Shown here: positions 13,593 to 22,120 of the stretch, one piece after another
Numbering within the stretch: the first letter of the stretch is position 1
Layout: each line of letters begins with the position of its first letter
Origin: a virus
Reading direction: 5' to 3' (one strand)
IMG/VR virus record: IMGVR_UViG_3300032242_001999
Span: 1-27,483 of that record
Length of the DNA stretch: 27,483 bases
The notes under the pieces: model-generated
Database searches by the model: none
Seen by the model: the letters and a program-made list of their open reading frames with translations, nothing else
Told to the model about the DNA's origin: nothing
Position numbers and translations under genes: made by a program

Positions 13593-15275
13593 ATGAGTGC
13601 AGTTCAATCATTAATCGAATCTGCTAACCCATGGCAGTCACAGCAATCAGACGCAGTACGTCTTGCTAAAAAATGGGAAAAATCAGGTTTGTTAGAAGGT
13701 CTTTCTGACTATAACAAATCTAACATGGCTATGATGTTAGAAAATCAAGCTAAACAATTAGTAGTAGAAAGTTCTCAAACAGGTACTGGCGGTACATTCG
13801 CTCCAGGTACAGGTGAGCAATGGGCAGGCGTAGCTTTACCATTAGTTCGTAAAGTGTTTGGTCAAATCGCTTCTAAAGAATTCGTTTCAGTTCAACCAAT
13901 GAGCTTACCAGCAGGTTTAGTATTCTTCTTAGATTTCCAATATGGTACTAACAAGAGTCCTTTCGCTACAGGTAACTCTTTATATGGTACAGCAACTCAA
14001 GTTGGTGATTCAGGATTTGGTAACGCAGCAGCTGGTGGTCTTTATGGCACTGGTCGTTATGGTTACTCAATCAACGAATTTTCTGCTTCATTAACTTTCG
14101 CTACATCTTCTGCTGGATCTTTACCTTACATCGCTTCTGGTTCAGCTGATGCTGTTTGGGCTTTGTGTGGTTTTGATACCGCAATTTCAGCTTCTGTTGT
14201 TGCTCAAGAAGTTAAAATAGCTTACGTTCCAACTTCTAGCTTAACTAGCTTAGATACTAACTCTGTTCGTTCTGCTTTCTTCTCATCAAGTGCTGCTACA
14301 ACATCCCCTGCTGAAGTATTAAACCAATACACTCAAATTATTGGTGGAAACGTAGCGATATTCTTCTCTGCTTCTTCAGCAGAAGTAACTCCATCTACTA
14401 CTTTCGCTGGTACTGTTTTCTATAACAAGAAAACTGCTGACAACGCTCGTGGTGATTTTGAAGATGGTACAACTCAAGGTACAGCTAATGCTGTTGGTGC
14501 TACTGGTACTTCAATTTCTATCCCTGAAATTAACGTACAATTACGTTCTGAAACTATTGCTGCTAAAACTCGTAAGTTGAAAGCACAATGGACACCAGAA
14601 TTTGCTCAAGATTTGAACGCTTACCAAAACTTAGATGCTGAAGCTGAATTAACTTCTATGTTATCTGAGTACATTTCTTTAGAAATCGACTTAGAAATCT
14701 TAGATATGTTAATTGAGAACGCTCCAATTACTGAGTATTGGTCAGCAAAAGTTGGTAACCAAATCAACGCTACAGCTACAGCTTTCACAAATAATGTAAA
14801 TGGTGTTTACTATACTCAAATGACATGGTTCCAAACTATTGGTATCAAGTTACAAAAAGTATCTAACACTATCCACCAAAGAACTTTACGTGGTGGTGCT
14901 AACTTCATGGTAGTTTCTCCAGCAGTAGCTACAATCTTGGAATCAATCCCAGGATTCGCAGCTGATACTGACGGTGCAGCAGATACAATGAAGTATGCTT
15001 TCGGTGTACAAAAGATCGGTGCTTTAAATAGCCGTTACAAAGTATACAAGAATCCATACATGTTAGAAAATGTAATCTTAATGGGCTTCCGTGGTACTCA
15101 GTTCTTAGAAACTGGTGCTGTTTATGCTCCTTATGTTCCATTGATCATGACTCCATTAGTGTACGATCCAGCTACCTTCACTCCAAGAAAAGGTATCATG
15201 ACTCGTTACGCTAAGAAAATGGTACGTCCTGAATTCTATGGTAAAGTATTTGTTTCTGACTTAAACGTGGTGTAA
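13593..15275 (+). CDS. major capsid protein, gp23-like
   Basis: A 560-residue precursor of the capsid shell. It aligns with T4 gp23 at VSVQPMSLPAG near residue 105, at RSETIAAKTRKLKAQWTPEF then AQDLNAYQNLDAEAEL, and at the C-terminus (GGANFMVVSP, SRYKVYKNPYMLENVILMGF, GAVYAPYVPLIMTPLV, and TRYAKKMVRPEFYGKVFV). A delta-like N-terminal region of roughly 55-65 residues probably precedes the mature shell protein; likely protease sites are MMLE or QLVVE, neither a perfect (I/L)-x-E. A Ser/Thr/Gly-rich region (about 110-310) corresponds to the variable insertion domain. It follows the scaffold by 26 bases without its own motif or Shine-Dalgarno, so it is probably co-transcribed with the scaffold. 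A terminator follows. Confidence 0.95.
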   Translation: MSAVQSLIESANPWQSQQSDAVRLAKKWEKSGLLEGLSDYNKSNMAMMLENQAKQLVVESSQTGTGGTFAPGTGEQWAGVALPLVRKVFGQIASKEFVSVQPMSLPAGLVFFLDFQYGTNKSPFATGNSLYGTATQVGDSGFGNAAAGGLYGTGRYGYSINEFSASLTFATSSAGSLPYIASGSADAVWALCGFDTAISASVVAQEVKIAYVPTSSLTSLDTNSVRSAFFSSSAATTSPAEVLNQYTQIIGGNVAIFFSASSAEVTPSTTFAGTVFYNKKTADNARGDFEDGTTQGTANAVGATGTSISIPEINVQLRSETIAAKTRKLKAQWTPEFAQDLNAYQNLDAEAELTSMLSEYISLEIDLEILDMLIENAPITEYWSAKVGNQINATATAFTNNVNGVYYTQMTWFQTIGIKLQKVSNTIHQRTLRGGANFMVVSPAVATILESIPGFAADTDGAADTMKYAFGVQKIGALNSRYKVYKNPYMLENVILMGFRGTQFLETGAVYAPYVPLIMTPLVYDPATFTPRKGIMTRYAKKMVRPEFYGKVFVSDLNVV

Positions 15276-15308
15276 CTTTTACTTGACTAAAGAGTCAATA
15301 AATAAAAG

Positions 15309-15335
15309 GTCCGAGCGCAAGCTCGGACTTTTTTT
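15309..15335 (+). terminator. intrinsic terminator after the major capsid gene
   Basis: GTCCGAGC (15309-15316) pairs perfectly with GCTCGGAC (15321-15328) around a GCAA tetraloop and is followed by seven T. It ends the scaffold-capsid unit. A longer open frame from 15283 reads through it, which argues against that upstream start for PhoH. Confidence 0.95.
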
Positions 15336-15338
15336 ATC

Positions 15339-15347
15339 ATATTTATA
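15339..15347 (+). promoter_or_regulatory. ATATTTATA motif, candidate promoter of phoH
   Basis: Exact motif copy 4 bases after the terminator's T-run and 13 bases before the ATG at 15361. Confidence 0.55.
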
Positions 15348-15360
15348 TCAAACATTGTTT

Positions 15361-16029
15361 ATGAAGGAACCTAACCGTGAGCGTAAAACAGAAATTAAGT
15401 CTATAAGTGCTGTTCAATTAAATGAAGAGCAAAAAGAAGCAAAAAGATTAATAGTTGAAAATCAAATAGTGGTAATTACAGGTAGAGCAGGTAGTGGTAA
15501 ATCATTAGTATGTGCTCAAGCTGCATTAGATTTTTTAAAAAAGAAACAAATTAATTGTATATATAATACAAGAGCAGCGATTGAAGTTGGTAAAAGTTTA
15601 GGCTATTTACCAGGTGCTTTAAATGAGAAATTTGATCCATATATGGAAGCACTACTTGAAAATTTAGCTAAATGCTGCGCTGATAAAAACGAAGTACCTA
15701 AATTAGTACAGGACGAAAAAATTAAAGCATTACCTGTACAATTTATTAGAGGTAAAACTATAGACGACATACTAATTGTAGAAGAGGCTCAAAATTTAAC
15801 TAAAGGTGAAATGTTAGCTATATTAACTCGTTTAGGTAAAACCGGGAAAATCGTTATTAATGGCGACAATGAGCAAACAGATATCAAAAATCCAACAGGA
15901 GAAATAAATGGTTTAACGTACGCTATTGAATTGTCTAAGAAAATTAACGAAATTAAATGGATTAAATTAGCTACTAACCATCGCTCAGATTTAGTTGGTA
16001 AAATATTAGATTTTGAATATGGGAAATAA
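15361..16029 (+). CDS. phoH: PhoH-like ATPase
   Basis: A 222-residue P-loop ATPase of the PhoH family, related to the ATPase part of superfamily 1 helicases and common in aquatic phages. Features: LNEEQKEAKRLI, Walker A GRAGSGKS at residues 41-48, PVQFIRGKTIDDILIVEEAQ (Walker B plus sensor), and GKIVINGDNEQTD. The role in phages is unsettled; RNA metabolism and phosphate stress have been proposed. The open frame extends to an ATG at 15283, but that part is the terminator and promoter-like motif and translates to non-conserved sequence, so I place the start at 15361. It sits alone between capsid and neck genes with its own motif upstream and another after it. Confidence 0.92.
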   Translation: MKEPNRERKTEIKSISAVQLNEEQKEAKRLIVENQIVVITGRAGSGKSLVCAQAALDFLKKKQINCIYNTRAAIEVGKSLGYLPGALNEKFDPYMEALLENLAKCCADKNEVPKLVQDEKIKALPVQFIRGKTIDDILIVEEAQNLTKGEMLAILTRLGKTGKIVINGDNEQTDIKNPTGEINGLTYAIELSKKINEIKWIKLATNHRSDLVGKILDFEYGK

Positions 16030-16038
16030 ACATTAGTA

Positions 16039-16047
16039 ATATTTATA
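16039..16047 (+). promoter_or_regulatory. ATATTTATA motif, candidate promoter of the neck gene cluster
   Basis: Exact motif copy 23 bases before the ATG at 16071. It overlaps the first arm of a 9-bp inverted repeat. Confidence 0.5.
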
Positions 16048-16069
16048 CTGGAATAATACTAGTATAAAT
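16041..16069 (+). promoter_or_regulatory. inverted repeat joining promoter motif and start region
   Basis: ATTTATACT (16041-16049) is the exact reverse complement of AGTATAAAT (16061-16069); the second arm ends one base before the ATG. A read-through transcript could hide the start, while a transcript begun after the motif would lack the first arm. Confidence 0.45.
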
Positions 16070-16070
16070 T

Positions 16071-18104
16071 ATGGCTAATCAATTATCATCGAATACATTA
16101 TTTGGATCAGGATACGCTAACCGCAAAAACTTAGAAAAAGTTAAAAATAATACACCTTTTGGTTATTATGATAATGATTCTGAATTTATTAAAGATGCTC
16201 AAAAAGCAGCAGCCTTTGTTGCTCAAAGATTAGGTGTTGGTGGTACAAGTAATGCTACAACTTATATAACTGAATTAACAGTTTACGCCGCAATAGAAGA
16301 AGCTGTTACTACTTATGGTAACATGGTTTACCAATATAAAATTAGAGATAATTATCTTGGTTTAGAAGGTTCTCCAACACTTCCATTTAGTCAAACAGAA
16401 ACATCTGATAAAATTGTATTAAGTGAAGATCCATCTATTGGATCCCCAGTACATTGGTCTGATGGTAGGGTAGCTACATGGGCTGAAATAGGAAATGATT
16501 TACCAAACTCATCATCTGCTGCTCAAGGAGAAATTTATGTATCTTCAGCTTCAATGAATGACTTTTTATCTCCTGACATAAATAAAATTAATAACTGGAC
16601 ATTTTATTACTACCAAACTCCAGCTATACAAGGATATGAAACTTATGATTTTAGTCAAACAACATACCCTCAATTTAATAAAGTAGCAGGCCCAACAATT
16701 GCGACAACACATTATTCTGAATCATATACTACTTTTGATACAACTGATTTAGCTATATATTCGTCTACTCCAGGTAGTAGTTCATTTTCAATTACAGGAA
16801 GTAATGGAAATCAATTCTTATTTGTAGTAACTGCTTCAACAACTCCTTCTGATACATCAAATACATTTTATATTGCTACAGGTAGTACAGCTAACGAAAC
16901 AGCAAATAATATAGCTAATAAAATAAATAATGTTAACCCTAATTATGGTTTAGTAGTAACCGCTAAAACAGGTTCAACACCTGTTATATTAGAATTAACT
17001 TCATCTTTCGGTTCAACAATAAACCCAACAGTTGGATTTGAAATAGATTGGATTAATCTTGCAAATACACCTCAACAAGTAGTATTCACTACAGTTCCAA
17101 ATACTTGGGACACATATGAAATTACTAGTGGAACATCTTGGGTTTATTTCTTTACAACATATCCAATCCAATCTCTTTTCTATGGTGGTGCTACTTTAAA
17201 TACTTCTTATTACCAAGATACTTTAAAAGGAAGAGGATTAAATGGCAAATTAATAGGAAATAATTTCCAAACACAAATTAAAATAGCTGAATCATATGCT
17301 CAAGAAGCAGGTGTGGGAGGTTATGTGACTGAATATACAGGTTCAGTTCCTTTAGTTCCAAATAAACAAAATTATGATTTAAATGCTTGGGCTGCTGCCT
17401 CTGCCTCATTAGAAACAGGAGACAGAATAGAAATTAGACAAGTATTCTATCAAGAACCTCCAGCAATTGTAAGATATTTCGATCCATATGCTGGTACAGG
17501 TACAGGTGTTCAAGGTTTACTTGAAACATTTGGATTTGGTTCTTATTCACCAGGTGTTAACTTTATGTTAATGCCTGTGTATTGGGATATTCAAAAGATT
17601 CAAGCTATTGAATTTAATGACCAAGTAAGAAAATCAGCATTTAGCTTTGACTTAGTAAATAATCAATTAAGAGTATTTCCTATTCCAACAAATGAAGGTA
17701 CTTTATTATTCAAATACATGAAACAAAGTGAGAAAAACTTACCTGTAGTTGATAATAGGCCAAATATTGTAGCTGATGTAATGGGTGTGCCTTATAGAAA
17801 TCCAATTTACACTAACATAAACCAAGTTGGTAGAAGTTGGATATTTAGATTTACTTTAGCATTATGTAAAGAAATTGAAGGTCAAATTAGAGCTACTTTC
17901 CAAGGTTCAAACTTTGGTGGTTTAGTAGTTAATGGTTCTGAATTATTAACTGACTCTAGAACAGAAAAAGAAAGTTTAATGACTGAATTAAAAGAATATT
18001 TAGATCAAACAACACGTAGATCTCAATTAGAGAGAAAACAAGCTGAGTCTGATTTTAGTCGTCAAACAATGAATCAAATTCCTTTATTAATATACGCTTT
18101 TTAA
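16071..18104 (+). CDS. neck protein, gp13-like, with large insertion
   Basis: A 677-residue protein, about twice the length of T4 gp13 (309 residues), the head-completion protein that closes the portal and joins the tail. The N-terminal part (EFIKDAQKAAAFVAQRLGVG, AAIEEAVTTYGNMVYQYKIR) and the C-terminal half (YWDIQKIQAIEFNDQVRKSA, VGRSWIFRFTLALCKEIEGQ, and ELKEYLDQTTRRSQLERKQ) look like gp13. Between them, about residues 225-345, lies a Ser/Thr/Gly-rich beta-type region (GSSSFSITGSNGNQFLFVV and on) that looks like an added surface domain. It leads the gp13-gp14-gp15 run, which keeps T4 order. The assignment rests on family resemblance plus order; the insertion is unexplained. Confidence 0.75.
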   Translation: MANQLSSNTLFGSGYANRKNLEKVKNNTPFGYYDNDSEFIKDAQKAAAFVAQRLGVGGTSNATTYITELTVYAAIEEAVTTYGNMVYQYKIRDNYLGLEGSPTLPFSQTETSDKIVLSEDPSIGSPVHWSDGRVATWAEIGNDLPNSSSAAQGEIYVSSASMNDFLSPDINKINNWTFYYYQTPAIQGYETYDFSQTTYPQFNKVAGPTIATTHYSESYTTFDTTDLAIYSSTPGSSSFSITGSNGNQFLFVVTASTTPSDTSNTFYIATGSTANETANNIANKINNVNPNYGLVVTAKTGSTPVILELTSSFGSTINPTVGFEIDWINLANTPQQVVFTTVPNTWDTYEITSGTSWVYFFTTYPIQSLFYGGATLNTSYYQDTLKGRGLNGKLIGNNFQTQIKIAESYAQEAGVGGYVTEYTGSVPLVPNKQNYDLNAWAAASASLETGDRIEIRQVFYQEPPAIVRYFDPYAGTGTGVQGLLETFGFGSYSPGVNFMLMPVYWDIQKIQAIEFNDQVRKSAFSFDLVNNQLRVFPIPTNEGTLLFKYMKQSEKNLPVVDNRPNIVADVMGVPYRNPIYTNINQVGRSWIFRFTLALCKEIEGQIRATFQGSNFGGLVVNGSELLTDSRTEKESLMTELKEYLDQTTRRSQLERKQAESDFSRQTMNQIPLLIYAF

Positions 18105-18116
18105 TAAATAAGTTTC

Positions 18117-18887
18117 ATGCCAGGAATACCAACATTACCAAGTCCACCACCAACACCTAGCCATACGCCTAGTATATCAGTAACACCTACTCATACTCCT
18201 AGTGTATCGCCGACACCTACTGTAACACCTACAGTTAGTATAACACCTAGTCCTTCTAGATCGTTAGGAACTTCTCCATCTCCTACGCCAACTGTAACAC
18301 CATCAGTATCTGTAACTCCATCTATATCAATTTCAGTAACACCAACTGTTACTCCAACAATTAGTTTGACACCAACTCCATCTCCAGATTGTACTCAATC
18401 AGGTATATTTGCTCAAATGCAACAAGCTGCTTTACAATTTATGAAAACAGATGTTGCTTACTATAAAATAAATTTATACCAAACTAAGAGAAATATATAT
18501 GGTGAATCATTAGAAAAATGGTATTATCAACCTTTTTTAATCAAAACAACTATTGATAGAAGTGATGATGTTGTAACAAATGAAATGTTTGGACCTGATA
18601 TTGATAAAGCAATTAAATGTACTATTCCAAAGGTAGCTTGGCAACAAGGAAACTCTGGACTAATTGAAGGTAAAAATATGTTACCTGAAATTGGTGATAT
18701 AATTTATGACCGTTCAACTGAAAGATATTATGAAGTAAATAATATAGTTAGTTCTTACACTCCAATTAATTCTAATATTGGTGTAGGACAATCAAGTTGT
18801 CCTCAAGCTGAGTTAGTAACATATATTATATCTTGTCACCAAACAAGAGTTTCAAAACTTAATTTATTACCTTATAAATTATTATAA
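18117..18887 (+). CDS. neck protein, gp14-like, with Pro/Thr/Ser-rich N-terminus
   Basis: A 256-residue protein in two parts. Residues 1-92 are almost entirely Pro, Thr, Ser and Val in TPTVTPSVS-type repeats, a flexible or extended linker unlike anything in T4 gp14. From about residue 95 the sequence resembles gp14, the head-completion protein: YYKINLYQTKRNIYGESLEK, then WYYQPFLIKTTIDRSDD, EMFGPDIDKAIKC, and LPEIGDIIYDRSTERYYEVN. It follows the gp13-like gene by 12 bases and its stop overlaps the next start as TAATG. The N-terminal stretch could project from the neck as a tether or fibre root; that is inference. Confidence 0.75.
   Translation: MPGIPTLPSPPPTPSHTPSISVTPTHTPSVSPTPTVTPTVSITPSPSRSLGTSPSPTPTVTPSVSVTPSISISVTPTVTPTISLTPTPSPDCTQSGIFAQMQQAALQFMKTDVAYYKINLYQTKRNIYGESLEKWYYQPFLIKTTIDRSDDVVTNEMFGPDIDKAIKCTIPKVAWQQGNSGLIEGKNMLPEIGDIIYDRSTERYYEVNNIVSSYTPINSNIGVGQSSCPQAELVTYIISCHQTRVSKLNLLPYKLL
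18130..18395 (+). repeat. Pro/Thr/Ser low-complexity coding repeat
   Basis: Degenerate repeats of ACACCTAGT, CCAACTGTAACA and similar words encode the TPTVTPSVS-like stretch of the gp14-like protein. Codon choice varies between units, so the repeat is old at DNA level although regular in protein. Confidence 0.85.
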
Positions 18888-20134
18888 TGCCTAGAACAAT
18901 AAAACCAAGACCAAAGAATGTAAATGAGGTACTAGATGAACAGTTAGGTACAAATAATACAGACCCAACAAGTCCAAGACCTATATATCATGGACATAAT
19001 AGAGGTAATGATGTTTCTACTAAAGGAGATAGAGCAAAAGATATATCTATTGGTATAATGGATATTGATTCCGCTATTATCAAATATATTGAAGATAAAA
19101 TTAGACCATCAGCTATACAAGATGGAAATAGAATTCAAGTACCTGTGTTATATGGCTTCCCAGAACGTTGGGCATCAATTCAAGAAAAAGGATATTTAAG
19201 AGAATATTCAGGTAGATTTATTGCTCCTGCTATTATTATTAAACGTGATAGTATGGAAGCAAATAGAACATTAGGTACTAAAATAGATGCTAATAATCCT
19301 AAAAACTTATTTGCATTTGAAACAACTTATACAAAGAAAAATCAATATGATAATTTTTCTGCTTTAACAAATAGAGATCCTATTAAAGAATATAAATTAG
19401 TAGTAATGCCTGAGTATGTTACTTTAACATATAGTGGTGTTATATTTACTAATCACTTAGAACAAAATAATAAAATAATTGAAGCATTTAAATATGCTGA
19501 AAACACATATTGGGGAGAATCAGGTAGATTCCAATTTAAAGCTAGAATTGATAACTTTACTACTTCAACAGAATATGCTGCTGGAGAAGATAGAACTACA
19601 AGAACTAACTTTACAGTTATTTTAAATGGATATATACTCCCAGATACAATAAATAAAGAAGCATCTTATCCTAAAAAATTTTTATCAAAAGCACAAATTG
19701 TTTTTGGTATAGAAACTGATGAGGTAGAATTATTTACAATCGCGACTAATGCTAGTGGTAATAAGTATAAACCTAAAGGCGTCACTTTCCCTACAGCACC
19801 TCAAACTATATCTCTTACAAATACAACTAATGACGTAGTTCGCTATTTAAATACAATAATAACTAAAACAGGTCCTGCTGATTTATCTGTTCCTAACTCT
19901 AGTACAATACGAGTATTAAATAGTAATATAGCAACAGCACCTAGTCCTCTTCCTGCTACAGATAAGAGTCAATTTAATGTTATTGTAAATACAACTTTTA
20001 TACCAAATAATCTTATAACGTCAGTTACACAAAATGGGATAAATGTAGACATAGTTATCGATATAGCATCTTTATATCCTTTAACAGATATACAAGACTT
20101 ATATAGCATTTCAGTAATTGGTAAATTTGCATAA
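18887..20134 (+). CDS. tail-completion/sheath-stabiliser protein, gp15-like, with C-terminal extension
   Basis: A 415-residue protein whose first 290 residues resemble T4 gp15, the hexameric protein that caps the tail and stabilises the sheath. Matching elements are DGNRIQVPVLYGFPERWASI, YKLVVMPEYVTLTYSGVIFT, NNKIIEAFKYAENTYWGESG and RTTRTNFTVILNGYILPD, in the order seen in gp15. T4 gp15 is 272 residues; here about 125 extra C-terminal residues (from YKPKGVTFPTAPQ) are Thr/Asn/Ile-rich and probably beta-structured. The gene starts in a TAATG overlap with the gp14-like gene. It shows that the phage has a contractile tail even though no sheath gene is in the window. Confidence 0.75.
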   Translation: MPRTIKPRPKNVNEVLDEQLGTNNTDPTSPRPIYHGHNRGNDVSTKGDRAKDISIGIMDIDSAIIKYIEDKIRPSAIQDGNRIQVPVLYGFPERWASIQEKGYLREYSGRFIAPAIIIKRDSMEANRTLGTKIDANNPKNLFAFETTYTKKNQYDNFSALTNRDPIKEYKLVVMPEYVTLTYSGVIFTNHLEQNNKIIEAFKYAENTYWGESGRFQFKARIDNFTTSTEYAAGEDRTTRTNFTVILNGYILPDTINKEASYPKKFLSKAQIVFGIETDEVELFTIATNASGNKYKPKGVTFPTAPQTISLTNTTNDVVRYLNTIITKTGPADLSVPNSSTIRVLNSNIATAPSPLPATDKSQFNVIVNTTFIPNNLITSVTQNGINVDIVIDIASLYPLTDIQDLYSISVIGKFA

Positions 20135-20136
20135 TA

Positions 20137-20406
20137 ATGAATTTAATAAAAGGATATCAAGTAGCTATACCGTTTGAATTAAGTGGAAGTAATGGTACAT
20201 TTCTATTTAGTGGAAGTTATATTGAATTAAATTCAAATAGTTCAAGCACTGACTTTTTTATTATTAAAAATAATAATGAACAAATTTTTAAAGTGAACCA
20301 AGAAGGAGTTGTTGAACATAAAATGTTAATGAATACACCAACTTTTGTTACTGGAGGTTTATTCTACAGCGGCTCAGATGATTGGTACTTATATTATAAT
20401 AAATAA
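20137..20406 (+). CDS. small tail-associated protein, paralogue of next gene
   Basis: An 89-residue protein without a recognised family, beginning MNLIKGYQVAIPFELSGSNG. Its second half (FIIKNNNEQIFKVNQEGVVE, then TPTFVTGGLFYSGSDDWYLY) parallels the C-terminal half of the 20406 protein (FLIQDATGSAFAINGQGV and TPITGGIYFTPYDMYIG), so the two are likely paralogues. Short segments of the 'F.I...G...F.I...G' kind also occur in phage tail fibre shafts. It lies two bases after the gp15-like gene and its stop overlaps the next start (TAATG). Probably a fibre or baseplate accessory, by context only. Confidence 0.55.
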   Translation: MNLIKGYQVAIPFELSGSNGTFLFSGSYIELNSNSSSTDFFIIKNNNEQIFKVNQEGVVEHKMLMNTPTFVTGGLFYSGSDDWYLYYNK

Positions 20407-20822
20407 TGGGTACGTATTTAAAACTAGCATCACAAAATGCTGATGTAGCATTCTCAACAATTAGCTCATCCGCTATTTTCGTAACTGAACTTTCAGTTGG
20501 GAATGCTTATTTTGACCATGCTTCTGGATCTTTTAGTGGTACTTTTAGTGGTGCAATTAGCGGCAGTATTAGCACAATAACTCCATTAATTATTTCCGCT
20601 TCTAAAGGTTATTTATCATATGTTGATAGTTCTGTATTAACAGTAGTATCAACTGGTTCTGTAGATAACATCTTTTTAATACAAGACGCTACAGGTAGTG
20701 CTTTTGCTATTAATGGACAAGGTGTAACTGTGATAAAAACATTCACCGGTTCTGCTCCAACCCCTATTACAGGCGGTATTTATTTTACCCCTTACGATAT
20801 GTATATTGGAACGGAATCATAA
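20406..20822 (+). CDS. small tail-fibre-like protein
   Basis: A 138-residue Ser/Gly/Ile-rich protein, MGTYLKLASQNADVAFSTIS onwards, with a SGSFSGTFSGAISGSIS repeat like the GSFSG motifs of the larger fibre proteins here. The C-terminal half is related to that of the upstream 89-residue protein. No membrane segment is seen. Translation is probably coupled to the upstream gene by the TAATG overlap. Likely a small fibre or fibre-attachment subunit; function not established. Confidence 0.55.
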   Translation: MGTYLKLASQNADVAFSTISSSAIFVTELSVGNAYFDHASGSFSGTFSGAISGSISTITPLIISASKGYLSYVDSSVLTVVSTGSVDNIFLIQDATGSAFAINGQGVTVIKTFTGSAPTPITGGIYFTPYDMYIGTES

Positions 20823-20836
20823 AATAATAAACAAAC

Positions 20837-22120
20837 ATGGCAAATTGGAGGAAAGTTATCGTATCGGGTAGTGATGCTCAATTAAATCAATTAAATGTTG
20901 ATACAAGCGTAACTGTTACTGGATCATTAACCGCTTCAAGTAGTGTATTATTTCCAGCTTTAACCAACTCATTAGAACCTAATATAGTAGGTGTTGATAT
21001 TACAACAGGCCAACTTTATTATCAAGGTACTGGTTCACTTACTGTAACTTCAGCATCTTATGCTATTAGTGCTTCAATCGCTGATAGCTCTTTAACAGCA
21101 TCTTATGTAAATACTTTAAACCAAGCTGTAATCATTAGTGGTTCTTTAGCAGTTAATACACCTACAGGCAACGCTTTTGATATTAACGCTGATACATTTA
21201 TATTTACAGGTTCTTTAAGTACAACAGGTTCAGTTCAATTAGCATCAGACGTCGCGATCACAGGCAAATTAAATGTTGGTAGTGATGTAACGTCTTCAGG
21301 ATATCAATTATATGTAACTACTTCTATTAGTGATGGTTCAGTAGGTATTGATTCTTCAGCTAATATTAACGCTATTTATTTATTAAAAGGTGGTAATAAA
21401 AAATTTGAAATTAGTAATGATCAAAGTGGAGCAAATCCAATATTTAGATTATTACCTTATACAACAGGTGGATTTATACAAATAGGTAACCCATCAAACG
21501 CTGGTAATAGCAATACTGATTATGTTTTCATTTCTGAAGCTAATTATGGTAATGTATTATTAGGACCGGGTTTAGGCAATGGAACAGCAGGTTTACCAGG
21601 TTCTGTAGCCGCAACTCATAAAGTACAAATTAAAGGACCTTTATACATTAGTGGTTCTACTTTAGCGAATGGTAATATTAATATTTCAACAGGTGGTATC
21701 ACAGTTTCAGGTAGTTCAAATTTCCATGATACTTTAACAGTACAAGGTGACTTAATAGTAAATGGTACCGCATCATTTATTAACACTCAAGAATTATTAG
21801 TTAAAGATAAATTTACATTATTTAATAGTGGTTCTACATCATTAACTGATACTGGTTTTGTATTCCAATATACATCTAGTGCTGGTAATGCTTCAGGTAG
21901 TGCTTTCTATTTAGATTCCGCTAATGGTACTTATGGTAGATTTGCGGTTCAATATGGTGTACCATATGATATAGCTTCTATAACAGCAGACGAATGGGTA
22001 GTGACAGCTAAATTATCAACTAGTGACCCATCAACAGCTCCAGTATGGGGTGGCTCAGGTGGAGGTTATGGTAATATATGGGTTAATACTAATACGGATG
22101 ATGTATTTATATGGGCTTAA
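20837..22120 (+). CDS. tail fibre protein with conserved NWxKVIVSGS N-terminus
   Basis: A 427-residue structural protein. The first residues MANWRKVIVSGSDAQLNQLN match the start of the 1256-residue fibre (MPNWKKVIVSGSNASLTSLN), suggesting a shared anchoring segment. The rest is Ser/Thr/Gly-rich with ITVSGSSNFHDTLTVQGDLI and VNGTASFINTQELLVKDKFT, a segment common before the tips of phage fibres. A compact C-terminal domain ends WGGSGGGYGNIWVNTNTDDV and FIWA. There is one short SASYAISASIA unit but no long SSSYAL tract. Probably a trimeric fibre or fibre joint on the tail; no receptor can be inferred. Confidence 0.75.
   Translation: MANWRKVIVSGSDAQLNQLNVDTSVTVTGSLTASSSVLFPALTNSLEPNIVGVDITTGQLYYQGTGSLTVTSASYAISASIADSSLTASYVNTLNQAVIISGSLAVNTPTGNAFDINADTFIFTGSLSTTGSVQLASDVAITGKLNVGSDVTSSGYQLYVTTSISDGSVGIDSSANINAIYLLKGGNKKFEISNDQSGANPIFRLLPYTTGGFIQIGNPSNAGNSNTDYVFISEANYGNVLLGPGLGNGTAGLPGSVAATHKVQIKGPLYISGSTLANGNINISTGGITVSGSSNFHDTLTVQGDLIVNGTASFINTQELLVKDKFTLFNSGSTSLTDTGFVFQYTSSAGNASGSAFYLDSANGTYGRFAVQYGVPYDIASITADEWVVTAKLSTSDPSTAPVWGGSGGGYGNIWVNTNTDDVFIWA

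Noticed and set aside
15283-15360. N-terminal extension of PhoH
   Set aside because: It translates a terminator hairpin, a T-run and the intergenic motif.
22104-22111. TATTTATA before the 22111 gene as another promoter copy
   Set aside because: It lies inside the coding end of the upstream fibre gene and overlaps the ATG itself, so it cannot be separated from chance.
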